A stretch of 64,000 nucleotides of DNA, from contig JAEVEX010000023.1 in the NCBI GenBank assembly GCA_016842085.1, forward strand, positions 45,839 through 109,838, given 5' to 3'. This DNA comes from Candidatus Thermoflexus tengchongensis. Its GTDB lineage: Bacteria > Chloroflexota > Anaerolineae > Thermoflexales > Thermoflexaceae. Both the position numbers and the translations under genes were made by a program. This document shows positions 37,405 through 47,439 of the stretch, piece by piece; positions within the stretch are counted from its first letter, which is position 1, and the number at the start of each line of letters is the position of its first letter. The notes under the pieces are model-generated. The model ran no database searches and was not told where the DNA came from. It saw nothing but the letters and a program-made list of their open reading frames with translations.

Positions 37405-37995
37405 ATGGAAATGACCCCTGTTCCGGTGCATTCGGTTCGTCCAGAGGAGGCCACTGTCGAACCGGAGATGATCCGTCGGGCTCAGGGGGGCGATCCCGAG
37501 GCGGTGGGGTGGCTCTACGATCGTTTTTATCTCCCCATCTATCGCTACTTTCGGATCCGGCTGGAGGACCAGGAGCTTGCGGAAGATCTAACGGCGGAAG
37601 TCTTCGTGCGGATGCTGGAGCATCTGCCCCGGTATCGGGCACAGGGGCGCCCGTTTCTGGCCTGGCTGTATACCATCGCCCGAAACCTGTTGACGGATTA
37701 TTACCGCGCGCAGCCGCGCACCGTAGCGACGCCGCTGGAGGATCCGGAGCGTGCCCCTGGTGTGGAGGAGGAGATCGAGCGCATTGAAGCGCAGGCCCAG
37801 TGGGATTGCATCCGGCGGGCCATGCAGAGGTTAACGCCCGATCAGCAGGACGTGCTGTTCCACCGCTTTCTGGAGGGGCGCTCCGTGGAGGAGACGGCCC
37901 GGTTGATGGGGAAGCAGCCCAATGCCATCAAGGCGCTGCAGCACCGGGCGCTGGCCGCCCTGCGACGGCGGATGGAGGAGATGGGATGCCTATGA
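37405..37995 (+). CDS. ECF sigma factor
   Basis: YDRFYLPIYRYFRIRLEDQELAEDLTAEVFVRMLEHL; RLTPDQQDVLFHRFLEGRSVEETARLMGKQPNAIKALQHRALAALRR. Confidence 0.93.
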   Translation: MEMTPVPVHSVRPEEATVEPEMIRRAQGGDPEAVGWLYDRFYLPIYRYFRIRLEDQELAEDLTAEVFVRMLEHLPRYRAQGRPFLAWLYTIARNLLTDYYRAQPRTVATPLEDPERAPGVEEEIERIEAQAQWDCIRRAMQRLTPDQQDVLFHRFLEGRSVEETARLMGKQPNAIKALQHRALAALRRRMEEMGCL

Positions 37996-38780
37996 AGGAT
38001 CTTTCCTTTGAAGAGGTCCTGGCCCGTTGTCTGGATGAGATGGCCGCGGGTGCCAGCATCGAGCAGGTGCTGGCCCGTTACCCCGCCTACGCGGCTGAGC
38101 TTCGTCCGCTGCTGGAGGCCGCTCTCCGGCTGCGGGAGGTCCCCGTGCCGCCCCCGCGTCCGCAAGCCGTTCTTCAAGGGCGAGCCCGGGTGATCGCGCG
38201 GTCAAGGCCTTCGCAGGCCTCCGGTTGGGGATGGCTTCGGGGGCGTCGATGGGTTTCCGCATTGCTGATCGCCGGGTTGCTCCTCGCCTTGCTCTTCGGG
38301 GGAGGGACGCTGGGGGCGCAGGCGGCGGACGCCAGTCTCCCGGGCGATCCCTTCTACGGGCTCAAGTTGTGGAAGGAGTCTCTCGAGCTGACCTGGGCGG
38401 AATGGCAGGGGGATCCCGTCCCGGTGCTGGTGCGCCAGCTGGAGCGGCGTTCCGAAGAGATCGAGGCGTTACAGCGACAGGGCCGTCCGGTGCATCCGGC
38501 CGTTCTTCAGCGCTCCGCCCGTCTGCTGATTCGACTGATCCTCCTGGCCGAGCGCCATCCGGATCATCCCCTTCTCCGGCAGCGCGCCCTGCAGGCCATT
38601 GAGCGACATCAGGCGATCCTCCTGGCCCTGCGCGCTCGGGTTCCACCGGCCGCCCGCCCGGCGCTGGAGCGGGCCCTGGAACGGGCGAATCGGGCCCGTG
38701 AGGTGCTCTCCTCCACCGTTCCGCCTCGACCTTCACCCGGGCCGCCCCCCAAATGGCCTCCCCGAGGGCCCGGGCGCTGA
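37992..38780 (+). CDS. DUF5667-type membrane protein (putative anti-sigma factor)
   Basis: Overlaps the sigma stop (ATGA); N-term LARYPAYAAELRPLLEAALRL, TM LLIAGLLLALLFGG, then SLPGDPFYGLKLWKESLEL. Confidence 0.8.
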   Translation: MKDLSFEEVLARCLDEMAAGASIEQVLARYPAYAAELRPLLEAALRLREVPVPPPRPQAVLQGRARVIARSRPSQASGWGWLRGRRWVSALLIAGLLLALLFGGGTLGAQAADASLPGDPFYGLKLWKESLELTWAEWQGDPVPVLVRQLERRSEEIEALQRQGRPVHPAVLQRSARLLIRLILLAERHPDHPLLRQRALQAIERHQAILLALRARVPPAARPALERALERANRAREVLSSTVPPRPSPGPPPKWPPRGPGR

Positions 38781-39029
38781 TCCGTTGAGGGCTGAGCGGA
38801 GCGTTGAAGGTGCCCTGCTCAGCCTCTAAAAGCTCTGGGGAAACGCATGGCTGAACGTCTCCCGGGTGGTCTATTGCTGGTCTCCGCTCGCATGGCGCCA
38901 GGGAAGCTCTGTGGACCGGGCCTCCTATCCCCCTGATTCCCTCATAAAGAGAAAGGGGGTAGCTTCGCCGCCTCCCCAACCCCTTCTATAGAGCGGCAAC
39001 CCCTCCTGGCGTTTGCTGCGCAAGTTTTG

Positions 39030-39070
39030 ATCGATTCTGATTGATACTTGACATTTCAATCAAGATCGAT
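39030..39070. promoter_or_regulatory. DeoR-regulator operator and promoter
   Basis: ATCGATTCTGATTGA (39030-39044) / TCAATCAAGATCGAT (39056-39070), 13 of 15 positions pair; spans -35 TTGACA 39048-39053, with -10 TAAGAT at 39071-39076 (17 nt spacer). Confidence 0.75.
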
Positions 39071-39087
39071 TAAGATAAGCGCAGGAG

Positions 39088-39906
39088 GTGCTCATGCGGG
39101 CGGCTCGGCGGGAGCAGATCCTGCAGATTCTGAGCGAGCGGTCCTTCGTTACGGCCGAGGAACTGGCCCGGCTGACGGGGGCTTCCCTGCCGACGATCCG
39201 TCGGGATCTGCAGGTCCTGGCGGAGGAGGGATTGATCGTCCGCACCCGGGGTGGAGCCTCCCTGGGCACGCCCGGGATCGGCCACGAGATCCCTTATTTG
39301 ACACGGGCCCGGGTTCAGTTGCCGGAGAAGCGGGCGATCGCCCGCGCGGCGCTGGATTTCGTTCGCGAGGGCGATGTGATCGCCCTGGATGTAGGTTCCA
39401 CCACGTTCGAGCTGGCCCGTCTCCTTCGTCCCCGCCGGAACCTCACGGTCTTCACAGCATCGGTCCCCATCGCGCAGCTGCTGGCCAACACGGAGATCTC
39501 GGTGTTTCTCCTGGGCGGCCAGCTGCGCAAGAAGGAACTTTCGATCGTTGGCCCTCTCGCGTTGCGGATGGCTGCTCAGTTCTACTATGACCGCTTCTTT
39601 ATGGGAGTGGCTGGCCTGGACCCGGAAGCCGGGTGCACGGATTTCAGCCTGGATGATGTGGAGGTGAAGAAGGTCTTTCTGGAGCGCTCCCGCGAGATCA
39701 TTGTCCTCGCGGATCACACCAAGCTGGGCCATGTTTCCTTCACTGCGATTTGCCCGGTTCAGCGGGTGCACCGGGTGATCACCGATGCGGGAGCGGATCC
39801 GCGGATGATCGCCCGGCTGCGGGAGCTCGGGGTTGAGGTGCGAGTGGTGCCGGTGATGGAGGACCAGGCCGCGGCCCGACGTGAGCGCACGGTGCCTCAA
39901 CCGTAA
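39088..39906 (+). CDS. DeoR family transcriptional regulator
   Basis: ARREQILQILSERSFVTAEELARLTGASLPTIRRDLQVLAEEGLIVRTRGGA; GDVIALDVGSTTFELAR. ATG at 39094 is an alternative start. Confidence 0.94.
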   Translation: MLMRAARREQILQILSERSFVTAEELARLTGASLPTIRRDLQVLAEEGLIVRTRGGASLGTPGIGHEIPYLTRARVQLPEKRAIARAALDFVREGDVIALDVGSTTFELARLLRPRRNLTVFTASVPIAQLLANTEISVFLLGGQLRKKELSIVGPLALRMAAQFYYDRFFMGVAGLDPEAGCTDFSLDDVEVKKVFLERSREIIVLADHTKLGHVSFTAICPVQRVHRVITDAGADPRMIARLRELGVEVRVVPVMEDQAAARRERTVPQP

Positions 39907-39951
39907 AGTCCATGCGTCGATTGCTGGAATTCCCATAGCAGGAGCCATCGG

Positions 39952-40764
39952 ATGTCCTGGTTGCAGGAGCTCTTTGGGGTTTCCAAGCCGGTGATCGGGA
40001 TGATCCATCTTCCGGCCCTGCCCGGGGCTCCTCTCTATGATGCGGAAAAGGGGATGGAGGGGATCCTGGAATGGGCCCGGCGGGATTTGCACGCCCTTCA
40101 GGCGGGCGGGATCGATGCGGTGATGTTCTGCAATGAGAGCGATCGTCCTTATACCCTGCGAGCGGATCCGGCGACGGTCGCTGCGATGGCTGCTGTGGTG
40201 GGGCGATTGCGTGACGAGATCCAGGTGCCCTTCGGGATCGATATCCTGTGGGATCCCTTCGCCGCCCTGGCCGTTGCGCATGCCACAGGTGCCCGGTTCG
40301 TGCGGGAGGTCTTTACAGGCGTTTACGCCAGCGATATGGGGTTCTGGAGCCCCTCGGCAGGGGAAATCCTGCGTTATCGCCGGGTGATCGGTGCGGAGGG
40401 AGTACGATTGCTTTTCAACATCAATGCGGAGTTCGCTGCTCCCGTGGGAAGCCGGCCGCTGGCGGAGGTGGCCCGCTCCGTAGCCTTCTCCAGCCTTCCT
40501 GATGCGATCTGCGTCTCAGGGCCCATGACCAGCATGCCGGTACGGGTGGAGGACCTGCGAGCGGTGAAGGAGGCCGTGGGATCGATCCCGGTGTTCATCA
40601 ACACCGGTGCCCGTCACGACAACATTGCCGATCTGCTGCCTTTTGCCGATGGGGTGATCGTGGGGTCCAGCCTGAAAGTGGATGGGATCACCTGGAATCC
40701 GGTGGATCCGGAACGGGTGCGGTCGTTTATGGCGATCGTGCGGCGGCTCCGGGCAGAGGGGTGA
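39952..40764 (+). CDS. BtpA/SgcQ family protein
   Basis: KPVIGMIHLPALPGAPLY...GIDAVMFCNESDRPY...PFGIDILWDPFAALAVAHATGARFVREVFTGVYASDMG. Confidence 0.9.
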   Translation: MSWLQELFGVSKPVIGMIHLPALPGAPLYDAEKGMEGILEWARRDLHALQAGGIDAVMFCNESDRPYTLRADPATVAAMAAVVGRLRDEIQVPFGIDILWDPFAALAVAHATGARFVREVFTGVYASDMGFWSPSAGEILRYRRVIGAEGVRLLFNINAEFAAPVGSRPLAEVARSVAFSSLPDAICVSGPMTSMPVRVEDLRAVKEAVGSIPVFINTGARHDNIADLLPFADGVIVGSSLKVDGITWNPVDPERVRSFMAIVRRLRAEG

Positions 40765-40769
40765 GATCC

Positions 40770-41840
40770 ATGGCGCGGGTAGAGGTGGAAGGTCTGACCA
40801 AGCGCTTCGGTCGGGTGATTGCGGTTCAGGATTTCACCCTGGAAGTAAAAGAGGGGGAACTGGTCTCTCTCCTGGGGCCATCCGGATGTGGCAAGACCAC
40901 GGTCCTTCGGTGCATCGCCGGGTTTGAGCGGCCGGACGCTGGTCGCATCATTGTGGACGGCCAGGTGCTCAACGAAGTCCCTCCAGAGCGACGGAACATC
41001 GGGATGGTTTTCCAGACCTATGCCCTTTTCCCGCATATGACCGTAGCCGACAACATTGCCTTCTCGCTGATGATCCGGGGCCGTCCCAGGGAGGAGCGGG
41101 AGCGTGTGGTGAAGGAGATGTTGAGCCTGGTCCATCTGGAGGGCATGGAGGATCGCTATCCCCATCAGCTTTCCGGTGGCCAGCGACAGCGGGTTGCCCT
41201 GGCCCGGGCGCTGGCGATGCGTCCCAAGGTGCTGCTTCTGGATGAGCCTCTATCGGCTCTGGACGCTAAGATCCGGGAGGAGCTCCGAGGGGAGATCCGG
41301 CGCATCCAGAAGACGTTGGGGATCACCACGCTTTATGTCACCCATGATCAGGAAGAAGCGCTGGCCCTCTCGGACCGGGTGGTGGTGATGAATATGGGGC
41401 GGATCGAGCAGGTGGGAACCCCGGCGGAGATCTACAACGCGCCGCGGACACCCTTTGTGGCCATGTTTGTCGGGACGATGAACCTTCTGCCGGGCCGGCT
41501 GGAGTCGGATGGGCGCTTCCTCTGGAAGGGGACTGCTTTCCAGGTCCATCGAGGCGTGGAGATCCATGGGCGAGGGGAAGTTTACCTGGCCCTTCGGCCG
41601 GAGCGTTTGAAGATCGCCGCCAGCCCTGATCAGATCCCCCCGGAACACAACCGGATCCCTGGACGTGTGGAGTGGGTAACCTTCCTGGGCCCTATCGGCC
41701 GTTTGACGGTTCGAAGCGATGGGGAAACGCTGCTGGTGGATCTCTCCTCCGATGAGGCGATTCGATTCCCTGTCGGCTCGCCGGTCTGGATCCATTTTCA
41801 TCCAGAATCGGCTCATCTCGTGCCGAAGGAGTCGGGGTGA
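40770..41840 (+). CDS. ABC transporter ATP-binding protein (UgpC/PotA-like)
   Basis: LGPSGCGKTTVLRCIAGFERPDAG, LSGGQRQRVALARALAMRPKVLLLDEPLSALD; TOBE-like C-terminus. Confidence 0.95.
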   Translation: MARVEVEGLTKRFGRVIAVQDFTLEVKEGELVSLLGPSGCGKTTVLRCIAGFERPDAGRIIVDGQVLNEVPPERRNIGMVFQTYALFPHMTVADNIAFSLMIRGRPREERERVVKEMLSLVHLEGMEDRYPHQLSGGQRQRVALARALAMRPKVLLLDEPLSALDAKIREELRGEIRRIQKTLGITTLYVTHDQEEALALSDRVVVMNMGRIEQVGTPAEIYNAPRTPFVAMFVGTMNLLPGRLESDGRFLWKGTAFQVHRGVEIHGRGEVYLALRPERLKIAASPDQIPPEHNRIPGRVEWVTFLGPIGRLTVRSDGETLLVDLSSDEAIRFPVGSPVWIHFHPESAHLVPKESG

Positions 41841-42697
41841 TCATGACGGCTTTTGGGTTTAAGGGGCCGGATGCGGAGCATGGGGATGCTTTTGAGCGCT
41901 GGCTCCCGACTCTGCGAGCGGCGGGTTTCTCATGGATTGAGATCCGCGCCCCTGAGGAGCCGGATCCGGTTTGGGAGGCGCGATTGCGCGAGTGGCGGGA
42001 ACAGTATGGATGGTCGCTGTCGGTGCATGGTCGTTTCTTTGGGGTGAATCTCTCCAGCCCCAACGCGCGAGTGCGTCAGGCTGCGGTGGAGGTGGCCCGG
42101 GAAGATTTGATGTTTGCCGCGCGGATTGGGGCTCAGCGGTTGAATCTCCACGCGGGGGATGTGAACTGGTATGATGTCCCGCCCCCGGATCATCCAGACC
42201 ATGCCTGGATGATCCGGGAGCTGAATCGGCTGCGCACTCAGCACCTGCAGGCGGTCGCCCTTTCCCTGGCGGAGATCGGGGAGATGGCCCGGATCGTCGG
42301 CGTCGAAGTGGTGGTGGAGAACCTCTATAAGCCATGGGAGCTGCTGCGGACACCGGAAGAGGTCCAGATGTTCTTTGAGTCCATGGATCCATCCATAGGC
42401 TTCACGCTGGACACCGGTCACGCTCTGCTGGCGGGGTGGCCGCCGGTTACTTTCCTCCACGCTTTGAACAGCCGGGTCCGTCATCTCCATCTCCACTGGA
42501 ATGACGGGGCGTTCGATGTTCATGGTTTCCCGGACCTTTCCGAGCCTTCCGTACAGGAGCTCCTGCGATCGATCGGACGGATCAGCCCTCAGGCCACGCT
42601 GGTCATTGAAATCGTGCCGGGATCACCCAAGGGAACAATCGAGCGATTCCTGGAATGGCCCGCTCGAGCAAGGGAGTTTCTCGGAGCTTACCCATGA
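41837..42697 (+). CDS. Sugar phosphate isomerase/epimerase (AP endonuclease family 2 fold)
   Basis: LRAAGFSWIEIRAP; EMARIVGVEVVVENLYKP; IGFTLDTGHALLAG. Confidence 0.85.
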   Translation: MIMTAFGFKGPDAEHGDAFERWLPTLRAAGFSWIEIRAPEEPDPVWEARLREWREQYGWSLSVHGRFFGVNLSSPNARVRQAAVEVAREDLMFAARIGAQRLNLHAGDVNWYDVPPPDHPDHAWMIRELNRLRTQHLQAVALSLAEIGEMARIVGVEVVVENLYKPWELLRTPEEVQMFFESMDPSIGFTLDTGHALLAGWPPVTFLHALNSRVRHLHLHWNDGAFDVHGFPDLSEPSVQELLRSIGRISPQATLVIEIVPGSPKGTIERFLEWPARAREFLGAYP

Positions 42698-42721
42698 GAC
42701 TCCAGAAAGGAGGAGGTCGCC

Positions 42722-43894
42722 ATGCGTTCTAAAGGGATCGTTTTAGGTATGGTTCTAATGCTTCTGCTGGCGGCCTGTGCGCCGGCCGCCACGCCCACTC
42801 CGACGCCGGCACCTCCGGCTCCACCCACACCGGCCCCCGCCACGCCTACGCCGGTTCCGCCCACTCCAACGAAAACCCTGGAGCAGATGTCTTTTGAGGA
42901 GCGGATCGCCTTTCTGGCGGAGAAGGCCAAGGCGGAGGGCGGGGTAATCAATTCCTACGGGATGCCGGAGATCTGGGCGAACTATGGGGGGATCTATGCG
43001 GAGTTCAAGAAGCGCTTTGGCATCACCCAGCAGGACATTGACATGGGGAGCTCGGTGGTGCTGGCGCGCATGACAGAGGAGAACGCCAGCAAGAACGATG
43101 TCGCTGACCTCAAACCGGCCTTCGCCGCCGAGCTGGCCAAGCGAGGCCTCACAGCGGATTACAAGGTTTCCTGCTGGGATAAGCTTCCAGAGGGGCAGAA
43201 GGGCCAGGATCCGAACACGGGCTCTGTCTGGTACGTAGGCTACAAGGGTACCCTGGGCTGGATTGTGAACACCAATCTAATTAAGAAGATCCCGCGATCC
43301 TGGAAGGAGCTGGAGAATCCCGAATACAAGAACATGATCGGGTATCTGGATCCGCGCGCCACAGGTACCGGTATCAATACGGTGGAGGCTGCTGCCTACG
43401 CGGTGAGCGGGGATCCTTACAACTATAAGGCCGGTGCGGAGTTCCTGGGCCGGCTCCATAAGATGGGGCTGGTGGCCAGCGTGGATCCCAAGGTCACGGT
43501 GGATAAGTTCCAGCGGGGCGAGATCGGGATCCTGATCAACTTCGATTACAACCTCCTGAAATGGAAGGAAGAGCTGGGCGTCCCCAGCGAGGTGGTGATC
43601 CCGGCAGATGGGACGATCGCCAGCGGCGGCGGGGTGATCATCGCGAAGAACGCGCCGCATCCATACACGGCTCGTCTGTTTATGGAGTTCCTGCTCTGTG
43701 GGGATGGCCAGAAGCTCTACGCCCAGGCCTTCGTCACCCCCATCAACCCGGAGGTCCAGATTCCGCCCGAGGTGGCCGCCAAGTTCCCGCCCAAGGAGGC
43801 ATACGCCAAGGTGGTGATGATTGATTACGCCAAGGACGCGGCTATCTCGGAGGATCTGAAGAAGGCGTGGGCGGAGGCTACGGGAGCTCAGTAA
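42722..43894 (+). CDS. ABC transporter substrate-binding protein (iron/polyamine-type fold), lipoprotein
   Basis: LLAACAPAATPTPTP lipobox and linker; SVWYVGYKGTLGWIVNTNLIKKIPRSWKELENPEYKNMIG. Confidence 0.88.
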   Translation: MRSKGIVLGMVLMLLLAACAPAATPTPTPAPPAPPTPAPATPTPVPPTPTKTLEQMSFEERIAFLAEKAKAEGGVINSYGMPEIWANYGGIYAEFKKRFGITQQDIDMGSSVVLARMTEENASKNDVADLKPAFAAELAKRGLTADYKVSCWDKLPEGQKGQDPNTGSVWYVGYKGTLGWIVNTNLIKKIPRSWKELENPEYKNMIGYLDPRATGTGINTVEAAAYAVSGDPYNYKAGAEFLGRLHKMGLVASVDPKVTVDKFQRGEIGILINFDYNLLKWKEELGVPSEVVIPADGTIASGGGVIIAKNAPHPYTARLFMEFLLCGDGQKLYAQAFVTPINPEVQIPPEVAAKFPPKEAYAKVVMIDYAKDAAISEDLKKAWAEATGAQ

Positions 43895-43968
43895 AGATTG
43901 CCATTTCGGGCTGAAGGATGTCCTCAGCCTGCCAGCCACAGGAGTTACACGGTCAGTTTCTTCCCTGG

Positions 43969-44003
43969 GGCCGAGTGGGGTGCCTTAGGCGCCTCACTCG
44001 GCC
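43969..44003. terminator. Strong intercistronic hairpin after binding-protein gene
   Basis: GGCCGAGTGGGGTGCC-TTA-GGCGCCTCACTCGGCC, 16-bp stem with two G-U pairs and no clear U-tract. Confidence 0.6.
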
Positions 44004-44143
44004 TGTGAAGGATCCTCCCCTCTCTTCCTGGAGCGCTCTGGTGCTACAGAGGAGAAGGGTCTGATGGTTTTCTGTTCGAAACGAACGGCGTAAGCCCTGA
44101 GGTTATTCGTCTGCGCGGCATCCGGCGCAGGGCTTCCGAATTC

Positions 44144-45061
44144 GTGCTGGAGAGAACCATGCCGGATATCACGGTAACTGCAGTTCGCAAGCCGATGGAG
44201 CGGCGGAAGGTGGTGTGGCTGGCCTCCTTCTTGCGGGCTGAAGTATTGCTGTTGCTTCCCTTCTTGCTTTTTCTTGGCCTGTTTGAGATCTACCCCCTGA
44301 TCAACATGGCCGTCCGGAGCCTATTTGACACAAATGGGACCTTTACCTTTCAGAATTACATCAATGTGTTCACGAAACCTCAATTTCGGGTGGCGATCCG
44401 GAACAGCCTCCTCTTCGCTTCGGCAGCAAGCCTGGTTGGGGGGATTGGAGGAACCTTCGTGGCGGCCCTGGCCGTCCGGCTGCCCTCACGCTGGCGCAAC
44501 TTCCTGCTCTCCCTCTATGCTCTTCCGATGACCCTTTCCGGGCTGGTTGTGGCCTTTGCTTTCATTGTCCTTCTGGGCCGCAACGGTGTGCTCAACCTGA
44601 TCGTCCGCCGGGCTTTTAATCTTCCTCCTACGGTGTATTTCAACCTGTATGACTGGCCGGGCATCGTGATGGTTTATGCCTTCTTTCAGATCCCCCTGAT
44701 GACGCTGAGCATGGCCGCTGTGTTTGAGAACCTGGATCCCAGTTTGATTGAAGCAGCCCGCAATCTGGGTGCCCGGCCGTGGCAGGTCTGGCGGTATGTG
44801 GTGATACCGGTGCTTCTGCCGGGTTTCCTGGCGGGTATGAGCATTCAATTCGCCGGGATGATGGGGGCGTTTGGAACGGTGCTGGCCCTGGTCGGGATGG
44901 CCAAGAACCTGCTCTCCCTGCAGATTTACTCCCACGCTTCGGAATCCACCTATAACCTGCCCCAGGCGGGAGCGCTGGCCATCGTGCTGATTGCCATCAC
45001 CGGGGTGGCCCTGGCCCTGTTGAGCTGGGGTGCCCGGCGGCTGGCGCGGAGGGGGACATGA
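44144..45061 (+). CDS. ABC transporter permease
   Basis: Six-TM-like; EAARNLGARPWQVWRYVVIPVLLPGFLAG, EAA motif. Confidence 0.92.
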   Translation: MLERTMPDITVTAVRKPMERRKVVWLASFLRAEVLLLLPFLLFLGLFEIYPLINMAVRSLFDTNGTFTFQNYINVFTKPQFRVAIRNSLLFASAASLVGGIGGTFVAALAVRLPSRWRNFLLSLYALPMTLSGLVVAFAFIVLLGRNGVLNLIVRRAFNLPPTVYFNLYDWPGIVMVYAFFQIPLMTLSMAAVFENLDPSLIEAARNLGARPWQVWRYVVIPVLLPGFLAGMSIQFAGMMGAFGTVLALVGMAKNLLSLQIYSHASESTYNLPQAGALAIVLIAITGVALALLSWGARRLARRGT

Positions 45062-45840
45062 TCCGGTGGATCCTGTTTGTGTTCCTGGTGCTTTATATCG
45101 TCGTTCCGATGCTGATGCCCGTGATCTTCTCCTTCAGCGTGTTCTGGCAGGACATCCTGCCCCAGGGGTTCACCCTGCGATGGTATGAGGCCATCCTCAC
45201 GCGCCCTGCCAATTATGAGGCCTTGCTGGTCTCGCTGACCGTGGCCTCGAGCGCGGTTCTCCTGAATGTCTTGATTACTGTCCCTGCCGCATACGCCCTG
45301 AACCGGATGGCGTCGAAATGGGGGCAGCGCTTGCGGGAGGGAGCGATGATCCTGCCCCTGATCTTTCCTCCGCTGGTGGTGGGCACCGCGCTTCTGCAGG
45401 CTTTCACCCGTCCTCCTCTGGCGCTCACCGGGACGCTCTGGATGGTGATCATCGCTCATACCATCCTGGGCTTCCCTTTCATGTTCCGAATCGTCCTGGC
45501 TGCTTTCCAGACCATCGATGAACGGACTCTCAGCGAGGCGGCGGCCAGCCTGGGAGCCAACCTGTGGCAGCGGATGCGTTACGTGCTGATCCCTAACGTT
45601 CTGCCTGGCATCCTCTCCGGCGCCCTCCTCGTTTTCGCCATCAGCATGGGGGAGTTCGAGGTGACGTCCATGGTCGCCGGGTTTACAGCCCAAACGCTTC
45701 CCCTGCGCCTCTTTCAGCAGATCCGCAATGATATGCGGGTGGCTTCCGCCATCACGGCGTTCCTGATTTATGTATCTTTCCTCTCCTTCATGCTGATGAG
45801 CTATCTGGGAGCACGGATGCGCCGTCTCCGGGCCCTCTGA
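45058..45840 (+). CDS. ABC transporter permease
   Basis: SEAAASLGANLWQRMRYVLIPNVLPGILSGAL, EAA motif; overlaps previous gene by 4 nt. Confidence 0.92.
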   Translation: MIRWILFVFLVLYIVVPMLMPVIFSFSVFWQDILPQGFTLRWYEAILTRPANYEALLVSLTVASSAVLLNVLITVPAAYALNRMASKWGQRLREGAMILPLIFPPLVVGTALLQAFTRPPLALTGTLWMVIIAHTILGFPFMFRIVLAAFQTIDERTLSEAAASLGANLWQRMRYVLIPNVLPGILSGALLVFAISMGEFEVTSMVAGFTAQTLPLRLFQQIRNDMRVASAITAFLIYVSFLSFMLMSYLGARMRRLRAL

Positions 45841-46074
45841 TTCAGCGCTCCTGCTCCTGTGCGGGCTCATTGAGGAATCTCGCTCCCGGAGGATGGTGGC
45901 CAAACGGCTCACTGTAGAGGGCGCACAAACAATCCGGGAGCTATGCAGCCAGTCTTCTCGTAGGGGATTTTGGGGCCTCAGAGAGAGGGAGAAATGGGGC
46001 TGAAACATCTCACTGCCTTCTTGATCGGAGCCTATCGGGGCAAGTTAAGTCAAGGAAAAGAAAGGAGGTGAAAG

Positions 46075-47373
46075 ATGTTCCGTCGTATCGCTGGATTTGT
46101 GATGGCGCTGGGAATGCTGGCATCCTGGCTGCTCGGATGCCGGCCGGCGGCTCCTTCCCCGGTCACGCTGACCATCATTATGGAGCAGGTGCCGGATACC
46201 GACGTCATCCGCAAGCTCCTGCCGGATTTCGAGAAGGAGAACCCGGGGATCAAGGTGGTTATCGACGCCATGCCTTACGACGCGATGCGGGATAAAATCC
46301 TCGCCTCATTCATGGCTCCCCGGGCGACTTACGATGTGATCATCGTTGACAATCCATGGATGGATGAATTCGTCGCTGGCAATTTCCTGGAGCCTCTGGA
46401 CGATCGAATCCGGGGGATCCCCGACTACGACTTCGAGGATTTCGTGAAGCCGGTGCGGGACATCGGGGTTGTGGGCGGCAAGATCTATGGCATCCCCTTC
46501 TATAATTACGCGCTGGGCCTGATTGTGCGCCAGGATCTCTTCGATGACCCCGCTTATCGGGATGCCTATCAGAAGAAATACGGGAAGCCGCTGGCCCCGC
46601 CGACCACGCTGGAGGACTACGTTCGGATCGCTCAGTTCTTCAAGGAGCAGAGCGGTGGGAAGATCTACGGGGCGGCGATGCAGCCCCAGCGAGGCTATAA
46701 GGTCTTCGAGGAGTGGAAGAACTGGCTCTATGCCGCGGGGGGGAATCTCCTGGACGATCAGGGGAAGGTGATCCTGGACCGCCCGGAGGCTGTCCGCGCG
46801 CTGGAGCTTTACATCGAGATGTATAAAACCGCTGCTCCTCCCAACTCATTGAACTGGGGCTTTGATGAGGCCCTTCGGAGCATGGCGGCCGGAGAGGCGG
46901 CGACGATGATGAGCTACAACTGGATGCTGCCGACGCTGAACAACCCTCAGGGGCCGGCAGGCAACCTGGCCGGGAAGTTCGCGCTGTATGAGGTCCCCGG
47001 CGGCAAGGCGGTGCTGGGCGCCTGGCACTGGGCCATCCCGCGCAATGCACCTAACAAGGATGCCTCCTGGCGCTTTATCTCGTGGGTGACCTCGAAGCGG
47101 GTTGAGAAGCAACGGGTGATCCTGGGCGGGGCGCCCGTTCGGGTGAGCGCGATGAAGGATCCGGAGGTCTGGCAGAAGGGCTTCGGGCAGAGCTATTACG
47201 AGACGGTGCTGAAGATCCTGGAGGATGCGGAACCTCTGGCCCGAGGTCCCAAGGCGGAGGAGATCATTCAGGTCGTGGGCACCGAGCTGAATGCGGCGGT
47301 AGCTGGAGAGAAAACTGCGGAGCAGGCATTGAAGGATGCCGCGGCCCAGGTTCGTCGCATCCTGGGCCAGTGA
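46075..47373 (+). CDS. Sugar ABC transporter substrate-binding protein (family 1)
   Basis: AAAGGAGG RBS; LLPDFEKENPGIKVVIDAMPYDAMRDKILASFMA; ASWRFISWVTSKRVEKQ. Confidence 0.92.
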   Translation: MFRRIAGFVMALGMLASWLLGCRPAAPSPVTLTIIMEQVPDTDVIRKLLPDFEKENPGIKVVIDAMPYDAMRDKILASFMAPRATYDVIIVDNPWMDEFVAGNFLEPLDDRIRGIPDYDFEDFVKPVRDIGVVGGKIYGIPFYNYALGLIVRQDLFDDPAYRDAYQKKYGKPLAPPTTLEDYVRIAQFFKEQSGGKIYGAAMQPQRGYKVFEEWKNWLYAAGGNLLDDQGKVILDRPEAVRALELYIEMYKTAAPPNSLNWGFDEALRSMAAGEAATMMSYNWMLPTLNNPQGPAGNLAGKFALYEVPGGKAVLGAWHWAIPRNAPNKDASWRFISWVTSKRVEKQRVILGGAPVRVSAMKDPEVWQKGFGQSYYETVLKILEDAEPLARGPKAEEIIQVVGTELNAAVAGEKTAEQALKDAAAQVRRILGQ

Positions 47374-47439
47374 GTCGAATCGCGGGGGAGGCGATTCGGG
47401 CAGCCTCCCCCGGACTATTCTTTCGAAGGTGGAGGCGGG

